Shown here piece by piece: positions 16,115 to 22,062 of a stretch of 22,062 nucleotides of DNA (positions are counted from its first letter, which is position 1; the number at the start of each line of letters is the position of its first letter). A program made the translations under genes and the position numbers. The notes under the pieces were generated by a model. It saw only the letters and a program-made list of their open reading frames with translations, had not been told where the DNA came from and made no database searches. Where the stretch lies: positions 1 to 22,062 of the forward strand of contig CAYNRH010000009.1 of the NCBI GenBank assembly GCA_964399605.1, given 5' to 3'. The DNA is from JAGGZI01 sp964399605 (GTDB taxonomy: Archaea; Aenigmatarchaeota; Aenigmatarchaeia; PWEA01; JAGHBM01).

Positions 16115-17458
16115 ATGAGCCTTGAAAAATTTTTCAATCCCAAATCTGTCTGTATTATAGGTGCGTCAAGAGAAAAAAATAAAATCGGATACACAATTCT
16201 TAAAAACTTTGTTGATGGGTTTAAAGGTAAGATTTATCCAGTAAATCCTAAGGCGAAAAAAATTCTTGGGTTAAAATGCTACAAATCTGTCTCAGAAATA
16301 AAAAATAAAGTAGACCTTGGTGTTGTATGCGTCCCTGCAAAAATTGTGCCTTTTGTTTTAGAGGAATGCGGAAAAAAGAAAATAAAAAATGTTATAATAA
16401 TAACTGCTGGGTTCAAAGAAGTTGGAAACTTTAAACTTGAGAATGAAATTAAAAAAATAATTAAAAAATATAAGATTAGAATTATTGGACCAAATTGCAT
16501 CGGAGTATATACTCCAGACACAGGTGTAGATACTATATTTAATCCAAAATCAAGATTAGGAAGACCTAAAACTGGCTCAATAGGTTTCATATCACAATCA
16601 GGAGCAATCATGTTAATAATACTTGATTGGATGTCATTGAAAAACTACAAAATATCAAAAGCCATTTCATACGGCAATGCCACCGATGTGGACGAATCAG
16701 ACTTGATTGAATATTTATCAAAAGACAAAAAAACAAAAGTTATCTGCCTTTATGTAGAAGGATTGAAAGACGGGAAGAAATTTCTTAAGATTGCCAAAAA
16801 AGTCAGAAAGCCGATAATAGCATTGAAAGGTGGAAAAACCAAGGGAGGTGCATCATCAGCAAAAACGCATACCGGATCGATTGCTGGAAAATCCGAAATT
16901 CTCCAAGGGGCATTCAAACAGGCAAACATAATCGAAGTCCAGGACCTGGAAGAGTTGTTTGACCTTGCAAGAATATTATCCGAACAGCCTTTGCCCAAGG
17001 GAAAGAGAGTGCAGATAATAACTGATGGAGGAGGATTCGGAGTACTAACATCAGATTGGATAGAAGAGAAAGGACTAGAAATTGCAAAATTAAGCAATAA
17101 AAACATAAGAAAGCTTAGGAAAATGATACCGCCCCATGCAACGACAAAAGGCATGATTGATTTGACGGGTGATGCGACATCTGACATGTATGAGCTCTCT
17201 GTAAAACTTGCAGTTGAAGACAAAAATGTCGATATGATAGCACTGATACTTCTCCCACAACTACCCGGTATTAAAGAAGATGTTGTAGACAAAATATTGA
17301 AAATAAAATCTAAAAAACCAATCGTAATAATATCAACAGGTGGTAAGTTCACAGAAAAACTTAAGAGAAAGCTTGAAGAAAATAGAATGCCGTGTTTCAC
17401 GTCACCCATGAGAGGAGTTGAAGCACTGAAAGCACTTTACGAGTATTCAAGGTTCTAG
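16115..17458 (+). CDS. acdA: ADP-forming acetyl-CoA synthetase, alpha subunit
   Basis: This enzyme turns acetyl-CoA, ADP and phosphate into acetate, ATP and CoA, the main energy-yielding step of fermentation in many archaea. The 447-residue chain matches the alpha subunit: a CoA-binding Rossmann domain (SVCIIGASREKNKIG, about 11-25; GPNCIGVY, 125-132), then two ligase-CoA domains with QSGAIM (161-166), SYGNATDVDESDLIEYL (185-201) and the catalytic His252 in AKTHTGSIAGKSE. The ATP-grasp beta subunit is not fused and not in this window. In Pyrococcus the two subunits are likewise made from separate genes. It has its own leaderless promoter, so it is not part of a neighbouring operon. Other acyl-CoA substrates are possible because the family has several isoforms. 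Confidence 0.93.
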   Translation: MSLEKFFNPKSVCIIGASREKNKIGYTILKNFVDGFKGKIYPVNPKAKKILGLKCYKSVSEIKNKVDLGVVCVPAKIVPFVLEECGKKKIKNVIIITAGFKEVGNFKLENEIKKIIKKYKIRIIGPNCIGVYTPDTGVDTIFNPKSRLGRPKTGSIGFISQSGAIMLIILDWMSLKNYKISKAISYGNATDVDESDLIEYLSKDKKTKVICLYVEGLKDGKKFLKIAKKVRKPIIALKGGKTKGGASSAKTHTGSIAGKSEILQGAFKQANIIEVQDLEELFDLARILSEQPLPKGKRVQIITDGGGFGVLTSDWIEEKGLEIAKLSNKNIRKLRKMIPPHATTKGMIDLTGDATSDMYELSVKLAVEDKNVDMIALILLPQLPGIKEDVVDKILKIKSKKPIVIISTGGKFTEKLKRKLEENRMPCFTSPMRGVEALKALYEYSRF

Positions 17459-17490
17459 TTCATGTTAGTAAACTATATGAGAACTCGACA

Positions 17491-17536
17491 ATCCAATCAA
17501 TATTGGATATACAATAGAATACATCATCATCTTTTT
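17491..17536 (+). terminator. Possible terminator between acdA and porB
   Basis: ATCCAAT (17491-17497) pairs with ATTGGAT (17502-17508) around a 4-base loop. A short T run (17532-17536) follows after 23 bases, so the fit to an intrinsic terminator is weak. The rest of the 102-base convergent gap (17459-17560) shows nothing else. Confidence 0.3.
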
Positions 17537-17560
17537 AATACCCACTTGGTTTCATCCATT

Positions 17561-18442
17561 TCACATCTCAAAAAATCTACCACTCACTAATTTCTTCCAG
17601 TTTTCTTTAATAATCTCCTGTATTCTATTTATTTGTTTTTCTTTTAGATGCTTGAATCTTTTCTGTTTTGAAAAATAATCCTTTACTGGCCTAAGTTTAT
17701 TTGGTATATGTGTCAATCTGAATTTCCCGTTTTCTATCTCAAACAACGGCCACACTCCAGTCTGAACCGCCAGCTTTCCTATCTCTGTTCCCTTGTCTGA
17801 ACTGAATCCCCACCCGGTTGGACATGGTGTCAAAAGGTCTATAAACTTCGGCCCATGAATGGCAGATGCCTTTCTTAATTTCTTCATATAATCTCCGGGA
17901 AACGCTGTTGTTGCTGTTGCAACATAAGGGATTCCGTGAGATGCTATTATCTTTGACAGTGGTTTTCTTTTAAAAATATTTCCTATTGGATTGTTTTTTC
18001 CCGGAGGTGTTGTAGTTGTATTTGCTCCCAACGGCGTTGCACCAGATTGCTGAACACCTGTATTTGAAAATGACTGGTTATTGTAACACACGTATATGAA
18101 ATCATCTCCCCTGTCACATGCCCCTGAGAGAGATTGGAGTCCAATATCATACGTAGCACCGTCTCCTGCATACACAAGTATGTTGACATTTCTCCCCATC
18201 TGCTTGTAAGCAGCATATATTCCTGATGCAACCGCTCCACCGTTCTCAATCGCAACATGTATCCAAGGAACCCTCATTGGGGAATTGGGATAAACAGAAA
18301 GGAGTGTTAAACAACCAGACGAATTTACCACTATAGTATTTTTTCCAAGTGTCTGCAATGCCAGTTTCAAACCAAGTGAAGCCATGCATCCAGCACAAAG
18401 AGGCGAACCGCCAGCAAACAACTTTTTTTCCAATTTAGTCAT
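17561..18442 (-). CDS. porB: Pyruvate:ferredoxin oxidoreductase, beta subunit
   Basis: PorB carries the thiamine diphosphate and a [4Fe-4S] cluster of the enzyme that oxidises pyruvate to acetyl-CoA and CO2 with ferredoxin. The 293-residue chain has the four cluster cysteines: Cys16 and Cys19 (PLCAGC), Cys44 (SSGC) and Cys207 (TPCPTGW). The thiamine site is GDGATYDIG (93-101) with NNQSF (121-125). IENGGAVASGI (65-75) is also typical. Length is usual for PorB, and the 2-oxoglutarate (KorB) subunit is generally shorter and differs in the TPCPTGW part. The PorA, PorG and PorD subunits are not next to it, which is unusual because they normally form one operon. TATA-like TTAAATATAAC about 25 bases before ATG 18442 suggests a leaderless transcript. 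Confidence 0.93.
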   Translation of the reverse strand: MTKLEKKLFAGGSPLCAGCMASLGLKLALQTLGKNTIVVNSSGCLTLLSVYPNSPMRVPWIHVAIENGGAVASGIYAAYKQMGRNVNILVYAGDGATYDIGLQSLSGACDRGDDFIYVCYNNQSFSNTGVQQSGATPLGANTTTTPPGKNNPIGNIFKRKPLSKIIASHGIPYVATATTAFPGDYMKKLRKASAIHGPKFIDLLTPCPTGWGFSSDKGTEIGKLAVQTGVWPLFEIENGKFRLTHIPNKLRPVKDYFSKQKRFKHLKEKQINRIQEIIKENWKKLVSGRFFEM

Positions 18443-18460
18443 AGTATAATATTCTCATAA

Positions 18461-18475
18461 GTTATATTTAATTAT
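18461..18475 (-). promoter_or_regulatory. TATA box of porB
   Basis: On the minus strand TAATTAAATATAAC lies about 20-33 bases before ATG 18442, with no Shine-Dalgarno after it, which fits a leaderless mRNA. The same core (TTAAATATAAC) precedes the lysine-rich gene at 19081. Confidence 0.55.
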
Positions 18476-18480
18476 TAAAT

Positions 18481-18512
18481 AAAAAAAGATCGTCTGCTTC
18501 AAAGAAGCAGAC
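18481..18512 (-). terminator. Hairpin terminator after the 76-residue gene
   Basis: GTCTGCTTC and GAAGCAGAC form a perfect 9-pair stem with a 3-base loop (18492-18512). On the minus strand it is followed within 5 bases by a run of seven T (18487-18481). It is the clearest intrinsic-type terminator in the window and separates the small gene from porB. Confidence 0.8.
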
Positions 18513-18532
18513 TATAAGTCCTCATTGGTTGC

Positions 18533-18763
18533 TTACTCCAACTTCTGCAAAGCTTCTATTATTTGCTTTAAAACCTCTGAATCAGTTGGTATTGCAAAGT
18601 TTTTCTTGTATCTTTTTTGTCCATCTGGAGTAAAGAAACCTCTAGAAAGAGAAATGAATTCGTTTTCTCCTTCTTCAGTTACAGCTTTCTTTTTCCCAAC
18701 TTCTATGAAGTTGTTGTTTCCAAATTTCACGTCAAAAGATTCTATAGTTTCAAAATCTACCAT
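18533..18763 (-). CDS. Small conserved protein, possible PC4-like nucleic-acid-binding fold
   Basis: This 76-residue soluble protein has its own TATA box (18811-18824) and ends in a strong terminator, so it is a single-gene unit. I take ATG 18763 because AAGGAGG lies 8 bases before it; an in-frame TTG (18769) is too close to that site. Predicted strands such as NFIEVGKKKAV (about 18-28) and EFISLSRGFFTPDG (about 35-48), then a basic turn QKRYKKNFAIP and a C-terminal helix (DSEVLKQIIEALQKL), resemble the strand-strand-helix layout of PC4/Sub1 single-strand-binding proteins. The resemblance is by eye and weak. I recall similar small archaeal proteins of unknown function but cannot name the family. 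It lies beside a candidate sRNA and a lysine-rich peptide. Confidence 0.7.
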   Translation of the reverse strand: MVDFETIESFDVKFGNNNFIEVGKKKAVTEEGENEFISLSRGFFTPDGQKRYKKNFAIPTDSEVLKQIIEALQKLE

Positions 18764-18795
18764 TTTCAAAGCCTCCTTTTTTACATTTTTAATTC

Positions 18796-18810
18796 TTAGT
18801 TTAAAACTAA
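18796..18810. repeat. 15-base palindrome in the leader of the 76-residue gene
   Basis: TTAGTTT, a central A, then AAACTAA. It sits between the TATA box and the ATG, at about the transcription start, where a bound repressor would block initiation. In AT-rich DNA such a repeat may be chance. Confidence 0.3.
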
Positions 18811-18824
18811 AGTATTTAAAGTTA
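18811..18824 (-). promoter_or_regulatory. TATA-box promoter of the 76-residue gene
   Basis: TAACTTTAAATACT on the minus strand is identical over 14 bases to the promoter at 981-994. It predicts a start near 18788 and a leader of about 25 bases containing GGAGG. It directly follows the candidate sRNA. Confidence 0.6.
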
Positions 18825-18828
18825 TTGG

Positions 18829-18896
18829 CAACAGCTCAAGAGCTACCTTTGCGGTCATCTTTTAATCTCTCTGGGACGGTGCTTTCATCGCTGTTG
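18829..18896 (-). ncRNA. Candidate C/D-box-like small guide RNA
   Basis: Read on the minus strand, CAACAGC (18896-18890) and GCTGTTG (18835-18829) form a perfect 7-pair closing stem. Directly inside lie a C-like box GCGATGA (18891-18885; consensus RTGATGA, one mismatch) and a D-like box TTGA (18839-18836; consensus CTGA, one mismatch). In the middle is a C'-like AAGATGA (18861-18855) preceded by a poor D' candidate (CAGA). Guide-length stretches of about 11 and 15 bases lie between the boxes. The 68-base length fits archaeal C/D sRNAs. A TATA-like TTATTTAAACC at 18918-18928 lies about 25 bases before the 5' end. No coding frame fits. I could not match either guide to a specific rRNA or tRNA site, and each box departs from consensus, so another structured RNA is possible. 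Confidence 0.45.
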
Positions 18897-18917
18897 TAGT
18901 AATAGTTTACTTCTATA

Positions 18918-18928
18918 GGTTTAAATAA
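18918..18928 (-). promoter_or_regulatory. TATA box of the candidate sRNA
   Basis: TTATTTAAACC on the minus strand is centred about 26 bases before position 18896, the first base of the closing stem. That is the standard archaeal TATA-to-start distance. It lies just after the terminator of the lysine-rich gene. Confidence 0.45.
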
Positions 18929-18935
18929 TCAAATG

Positions 18936-18970
18936 AAAAATAAAAGAAAAAGAGAATTGGTTAACCCTCT
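18936..18970 (-). terminator. Terminator after the lysine-rich peptide gene
   Basis: On the minus strand AGAGGGTT pairs with AATTCTCT (8 pairs including two G-T) around a short loop (18951-18970), then a T-rich tail follows (18950-18936). Confidence 0.5.
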
Positions 18971-18973
18971 AAA

Positions 18974-19081
18974 CTATTTCTTCTTTTTGGATTTTTTCTT
19001 GGTTGTTTTCTTTTTGGTTGTTTTTTTCTTTGTAGTTTTCTTCTTGGTTGTTTTTTTCTTTGTAGTTTTCTTCTTGACCAT
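18974..19081 (-). CDS. Lysine-rich repeat peptide (TTKKK repeats)
   Basis: This 35-residue protein reads MVKKK, then five copies of the pentapeptide TTKKK, then SKKKK and a stop. I start at the second of two adjacent ATGs (19081) because GGTGA lies 4 bases before it; the first ATG (19084) would add one Met. A TATA box (19120-19132) precedes it and a terminator follows, so it looks like a complete small transcription unit rather than a chance frame. The composition recalls the lysine-rich tails of histone H1 and of bacterial histone-like proteins, which bind nucleic acid without fixed structure. A DNA- or RNA-compacting peptide is therefore a reasonable guess. The repeats are also 15-base tandem repeats in the DNA, which could expand or shrink. 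Confidence 0.65.
   Translation of the reverse strand: MVKKKTTKKKTTKKKTTKKKTTKKKTTKKKSKKKK
18981..19075. repeat. 15-base tandem repeat array inside the lysine-rich gene
   Basis: Imperfect 15-base units, each coding five residues, repeat about six times. At a 30-base period, 19011-19040 and 19041-19070 differ at a single position, so the array grew by duplication of a two-unit block. Confidence 0.8.
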
Positions 19082-19119
19082 CATCTCACCTTCATTTTTC
19101 TAAATTAAAAATGCATTGT

Positions 19120-19132
19120 GTTATATTTAAAA
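19120..19132 (-). promoter_or_regulatory. TATA box of the lysine-rich peptide gene
   Basis: TTTTAAATATAAC on the minus strand predicts a start near 19100 and a leader of about 19 bases with GGTGA. It lies in the 54-base gap after the large surface-protein gene, so the peptide is transcribed on its own. Confidence 0.55.
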
Positions 19133-19135
19133 TTA

Positions 19136-22062
19136 TCATCTCATTCCTTCTATTTTATCCTTGAATTTTTTTCTAAAAGTTGAAAACTGCTCTCTTACTT
19201 TCGGGTCTCCGTATATTTTTTCTTCTCTTGTTCCGTTTGACTCTCTTATAATTATTTCACCCAATGGAGAATTAAACTTCAAAATTCTCTCGTCCGAAGA
19301 TTGTATTACTTTTAAATCAAATTCACTTGATTTCATCTCTGTGATTCTCTTTCCATCTTCAATCCAAGATGATGTTTCCATGCTTGGTGTTGTGTTCCTA
19401 AGCTCTGTCTTATTTGATTCAAAAACTCTGGTAAATTTCATACCAATATTCTTCCAAACCTGAATTATTGAACCTGTAACCATACTGAAAAAATCTGGCT
19501 TCCTGAATATTCTAAACTTTGTTGCCCTGGGACCAATAACCACGTCTGACACGACAACAACCTCTGCCGTGTATTCACCCGGCGTACTTGTATCATTCCA
19601 ATCAAATATTATTTCATTCTCCCCTTTCTCCAATGTGATATTCTTTGAGAGTTCATCAAATCCATATATTTTCAGAAATATTTCTGCTTCTCTTTCTCCG
19701 TTACTATACAAATCGAGATAAAAATTCTGTTTTTCTCCCTTCACCACACTTGTTGTATAAAATTTTGTTATTTCCAAACTGGAATTGTAGAAAACATCAA
19801 AATTAAAATCATTTATTATGGCATTCCTTCCATCGTATCTAACCGGGACTGAGAATATTATCTCTTTTCTCCCGTCCAAAAAGCTTTTTTCATTTTTCCA
19901 CCACTCCTCTTTTGGATAAATGCCTGAAAAATTATCCCCTTCATAATACTCGTCCCTGAACAAAGGTATAGTAACATTCTCTATGGTTTTTTGGTGTTTT
20001 TCTATTTTTATGTCATCTATCTTTGCCCCTGATGGAATTACTATGCTCTTTGTGTAAACCGGGACCATTGGCTTGTTCGGCTCCATGAGCATAAGAGAAT
20101 AATTTGAAAATATTATATTGCCATTTTGTATTTCGTATTCAGGATTTATTTCTACAGAATCCATAAACTTATCTTTGTATCTTTCGGCACAGTAAAATCC
20201 TTTGTGTGGTTTTTTTGCTGATAATATCTCTAATCCCGGGTCTGAAAGCAAAACTTTTTCAAAAACTTCTTTTACGTAAGGTCTTGAAACATTTTCCCTG
20301 TGCCTGTATCTCAATGCACCATATATCTCATTTTTTGATTCAGCGAGAGCCTGCCCGGCTCCCCAGTCCATGTTTTTCAAAAAATACATGATTGACTCTC
20401 TGGAAGCCATATCGTGAAGAAGCCCTGTATTTCCTATAATTCCTGGTGACTTCTCAGTCGCATCACCAAACGCAGAAAAAGAATAGTCCAAAAACAAAAA
20501 CCCTGTTTTTTCTATGTTTCTTATGTCAAGCTCTGGGCCCGGGTAAGGTTCCGACACTAAATCTCTGTCTTTGCCCATATCATCATAGAAGAACATCCTG
20601 TTTGTATCTCCCGGTCCAAAGAAAAACACAATATCCTTTTCATTAAGGAAATCTTCTGACAGTTCTTTTGATATTTCCTGTATATAGGGCGGAACTGTCC
20701 CCATCTGCCATCCAATCCAGTTTCTCTCCAATAGTATGTACAAAAGCTTTTGTGAAAAAACCAATTTTGAAATTGCTCCCTTGAACTTCCCCAGCTTTAA
20801 AATCTTCATTAAAATTTCAAAAATATCTTTTATCATTTTGTCCTCTATCTTCTCATCGGTTATGTAAAACCTGTGCTCCACTAACCTGTCTGTTTCAAAG
20901 TTGTTCCTTAGTTTTGTTTCCGCCATAAAACCATTCAGCATTGAGCCACCGGCATTCAAAAGGTCCATGCCAAGTATGTGGTTATATTCTGCAAGAACTC
21001 CAGCTTCTTTGTTTTTCCTTTTTTCAAATTCCCTTACTTCAAACAATTGCCTGCTTCCATCTTCCAGACCTTTGTTTATTCTACCAACGGCCAAGTCCTG
21101 AAAACCATCGCTGTTCAAGTCACCATAAAAGTTATCTGTTTTCAGCCACAGTTCGTCTCCACTTGGCTCTCTGACTATGTCCTCCAAACCCATGTCTTTA
21201 ACCAAGAAAAATGGTATATCACTTTCGCTTCCAATTATTGCCAATTTGGGCATCTCTCCAAAAACATATTCTTTTTTAAGTTCTACAAAATTCTCAATTT
21301 TTTCTTTTATGCTTTCTCTTGTATCATTAATTCCATTTTCTCTGTTATATTCATCCAATCTGCTTACATCCTCAGGCAACTCTGGGTAATGTACCTCGCC
21401 AACATCAACAAAAATTGGCAATCCCTTTCTGTAAACACTTAATGGAGCTGCCAAAAGAAAATTATCCCTGTTTTCATTCACCAAAATAAAATAATTTGTT
21501 TCACCTGTGTACATGTCTTCTATTTCCTTTATGGTTTCTTTACTCAGATCAACACAATCTCCGCTGCAATCATCAAAAACTATTGTCCTGTTCCATTCAC
21601 AAGCCAGCCTCGAAGCAAGAACTCCTCTTTTTTTATCATCAACAAATATTTTTCCTTCACCAAGGTACATCTTTTGAAGTGTATCCCTGTCCACCTTGTA
21701 AACATCCCCATTAAATCCACTAACGTTTACATCACCAAGAACAAAAACTCCACTGACATTTTCACCAGTTAGATCAGCATTGCCAATCAAAACCGGTAAT
21801 CCAGTAACGCTTGCTGCAACAACATTCCTCCAGTCGTCATCACTAACAACAATAAAATCTTTTCTTCTTCTGTCGTCAAGAAGCCAATAAAAACTTGTTG
21901 TATTGGAGCCAGAATAATTGCCATAGCGCACATTTACCTTCAACTCTTTCTCACCAAGCACATTGGAATCATAATCCACACCAATTTTATAACTCCCATT
22001 TCCAAGATTTTGAAAACCTGTCACATCAACAGCGCTGTCATCAACACTCACATTAAAATTAT
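19136..22062 (-). CDS. Large exported protein with gingipain (C25)-like domain, N-terminus cut
   Basis: The frame is open to the window edge, so the true start and any signal peptide lie outside; 974 residues are visible. Numbers count from the Val codon at 22051. First come two segments like cell-wall-binding repeat 2 (VVAASVTGLPVLIGNADLTG, 77-96; LLAAPLSVYRKGLPIFV, 199-215). Then comes a C25-peptidase-like domain with TDNFYGDLNSDGFQDLAVGR (305-324) and a closing GIIGNTGL ... AGQALAESKNEI part (537-576). The places of the catalytic His and Cys read FFGPGD (477-482) and LDYSFSAFG (521-529), so the domain looks inactive. Next is a region like the C25 propeptide (PMVPVYTKSIVIPSGAKIDDI, 661-681), then beta-sandwich domains. 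Many N-x-S/T sites fit an extracellular glycoprotein. No C-terminal membrane anchor is seen. Residues 910-931 share a motif with the lamin-tail protein. Confidence 0.75.
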   Translation of the reverse strand, partial: NFNVSVDDSAVDVTGFQNLGNGSYKIGVDYDSNVLGEKELKVNVRYGNYSGSNTTSFYWLLDDRRRKDFIVVSDDDWRNVVAASVTGLPVLIGNADLTGENVSGVFVLGDVNVSGFNGDVYKVDRDTLQKMYLGEGKIFVDDKKRGVLASRLACEWNRTIVFDDCSGDCVDLSKETIKEIEDMYTGETNYFILVNENRDNFLLAAPLSVYRKGLPIFVDVGEVHYPELPEDVSRLDEYNRENGINDTRESIKEKIENFVELKKEYVFGEMPKLAIIGSESDIPFFLVKDMGLEDIVREPSGDELWLKTDNFYGDLNSDGFQDLAVGRINKGLEDGSRQLFEVREFEKRKNKEAGVLAEYNHILGMDLLNAGGSMLNGFMAETKLRNNFETDRLVEHRFYITDEKIEDKMIKDIFEILMKILKLGKFKGAISKLVFSQKLLYILLERNWIGWQMGTVPPYIQEISKELSEDFLNEKDIVFFFGPGDTNRMFFYDDMGKDRDLVSEPYPGPELDIRNIEKTGFLFLDYSFSAFGDATEKSPGIIGNTGLLHDMASRESIMYFLKNMDWGAGQALAESKNEIYGALRYRHRENVSRPYVKEVFEKVLLSDPGLEILSAKKPHKGFYCAERYKDKFMDSVEINPEYEIQNGNIIFSNYSLMLMEPNKPMVPVYTKSIVIPSGAKIDDIKIEKHQKTIENVTIPLFRDEYYEGDNFSGIYPKEEWWKNEKSFLDGRKEIIFSVPVRYDGRNAIINDFNFDVFYNSSLEITKFYTTSVVKGEKQNFYLDLYSNGEREAEIFLKIYGFDELSKNITLEKGENEIIFDWNDTSTPGEYTAEVVVVSDVVIGPRATKFRIFRKPDFFSMVTGSIIQVWKNIGMKFTRVFESNKTELRNTTPSMETSSWIEDGKRITEMKSSEFDLKVIQSSDERILKFNSPLGEIIIRESNGTREEKIYGDPKVREQFSTFRKKFKDKIEGMR

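Noticed and set aside
16750..17409. Minus-strand frame of 219 codons inside acdA
   Set aside because: Antisense to a conserved enzyme; Ser/Phe-rich shadow translation without expression signals.
17515..17545. Minus-strand GATGATGATG after porB as a second C/D-like RNA
   Set aside because: A TGATGA string is present, but no D box, closing stem or promoter accompanies it.
18981..19075. Tandem repeats as a CRISPR or replication-origin iteron array
   Set aside because: The units are contiguous without spacers and code in frame for a Lys/Thr repeat with translation signals, so coding explains them better.
20978..21442. Plus-strand frame of 154 codons over the surface-protein gene
   Set aside because: Antisense to a long minus-strand gene and rich in Phe/Ile/Ser as expected for a shadow frame.

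Overview
The window is an AT-rich, gene-dense stretch of archaeal chromosome. The archaeal signs are RadB, a double-ring CDC48/VCP ATPase, a family B DNA polymerase ending in a PCNA-binding peptide, type II methionine aminopeptidase, an Lhr-type helicase, ADP-forming acetyl-CoA synthetase and pyruvate:ferredoxin oxidoreductase. TATA-like boxes sit about 25-30 bases before presumed start sites, and the Shine-Dalgarno pattern is GGAGGTGAT with a 3-4 base spacer. A MetK of the bacterial type and many short exported or basic proteins would fit a DPANN-like or related uncultured lineage, but the sequence does not fix the phylum.

Layout, left to right. 1-656 (-): RadB, cut at its C-terminus by the window edge. 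736-3685 (+): a one-helix membrane protein, a conserved protein of unknown function, and cdc48, which is translationally coupled to the unknown gene. 3708-7015 (-): map and polB as a probable operon. 7075-7887 (+): an MscS-like channel, back to back with ppsA and lhr (7888-12967, -). 13067-15096 (+): nth, metK and a two-helix membrane protein. 15093-16004 (-): an exported lamin-tail-domain protein. 16115-17458 (+): the acetyl-CoA synthetase alpha subunit. 17561-18442 (-): porB. 18482-19135: three small units on the minus strand, namely a 76-residue protein, a candidate C/D-box-like sRNA with its own TATA box, and a 35-residue lysine-rich peptide too short for normal gene calling. 19136-22062 (-): a large exported protein, cut at its N-terminus, with a gingipain (C25)-like domain that seems to have lost its catalytic residues.

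Functionally, the window mixes replication and repair (polB, radB, nth, lhr), protein processing (cdc48, map), the pyruvate node (porB makes acetyl-CoA, the acetyl-CoA synthetase makes ATP and acetate, ppsA returns pyruvate to PEP), methyl-donor supply (metK) and cell-surface proteins. No stretch above 300 bases lacks a gene, and I see no CRISPR array, tRNA, rRNA, insertion sequence or integrase. The least explained part is 18443-22062 together with the lamin-tail gene: two exported proteins share a motif, and a cluster of small nucleic-acid-related units sits beside one of them.
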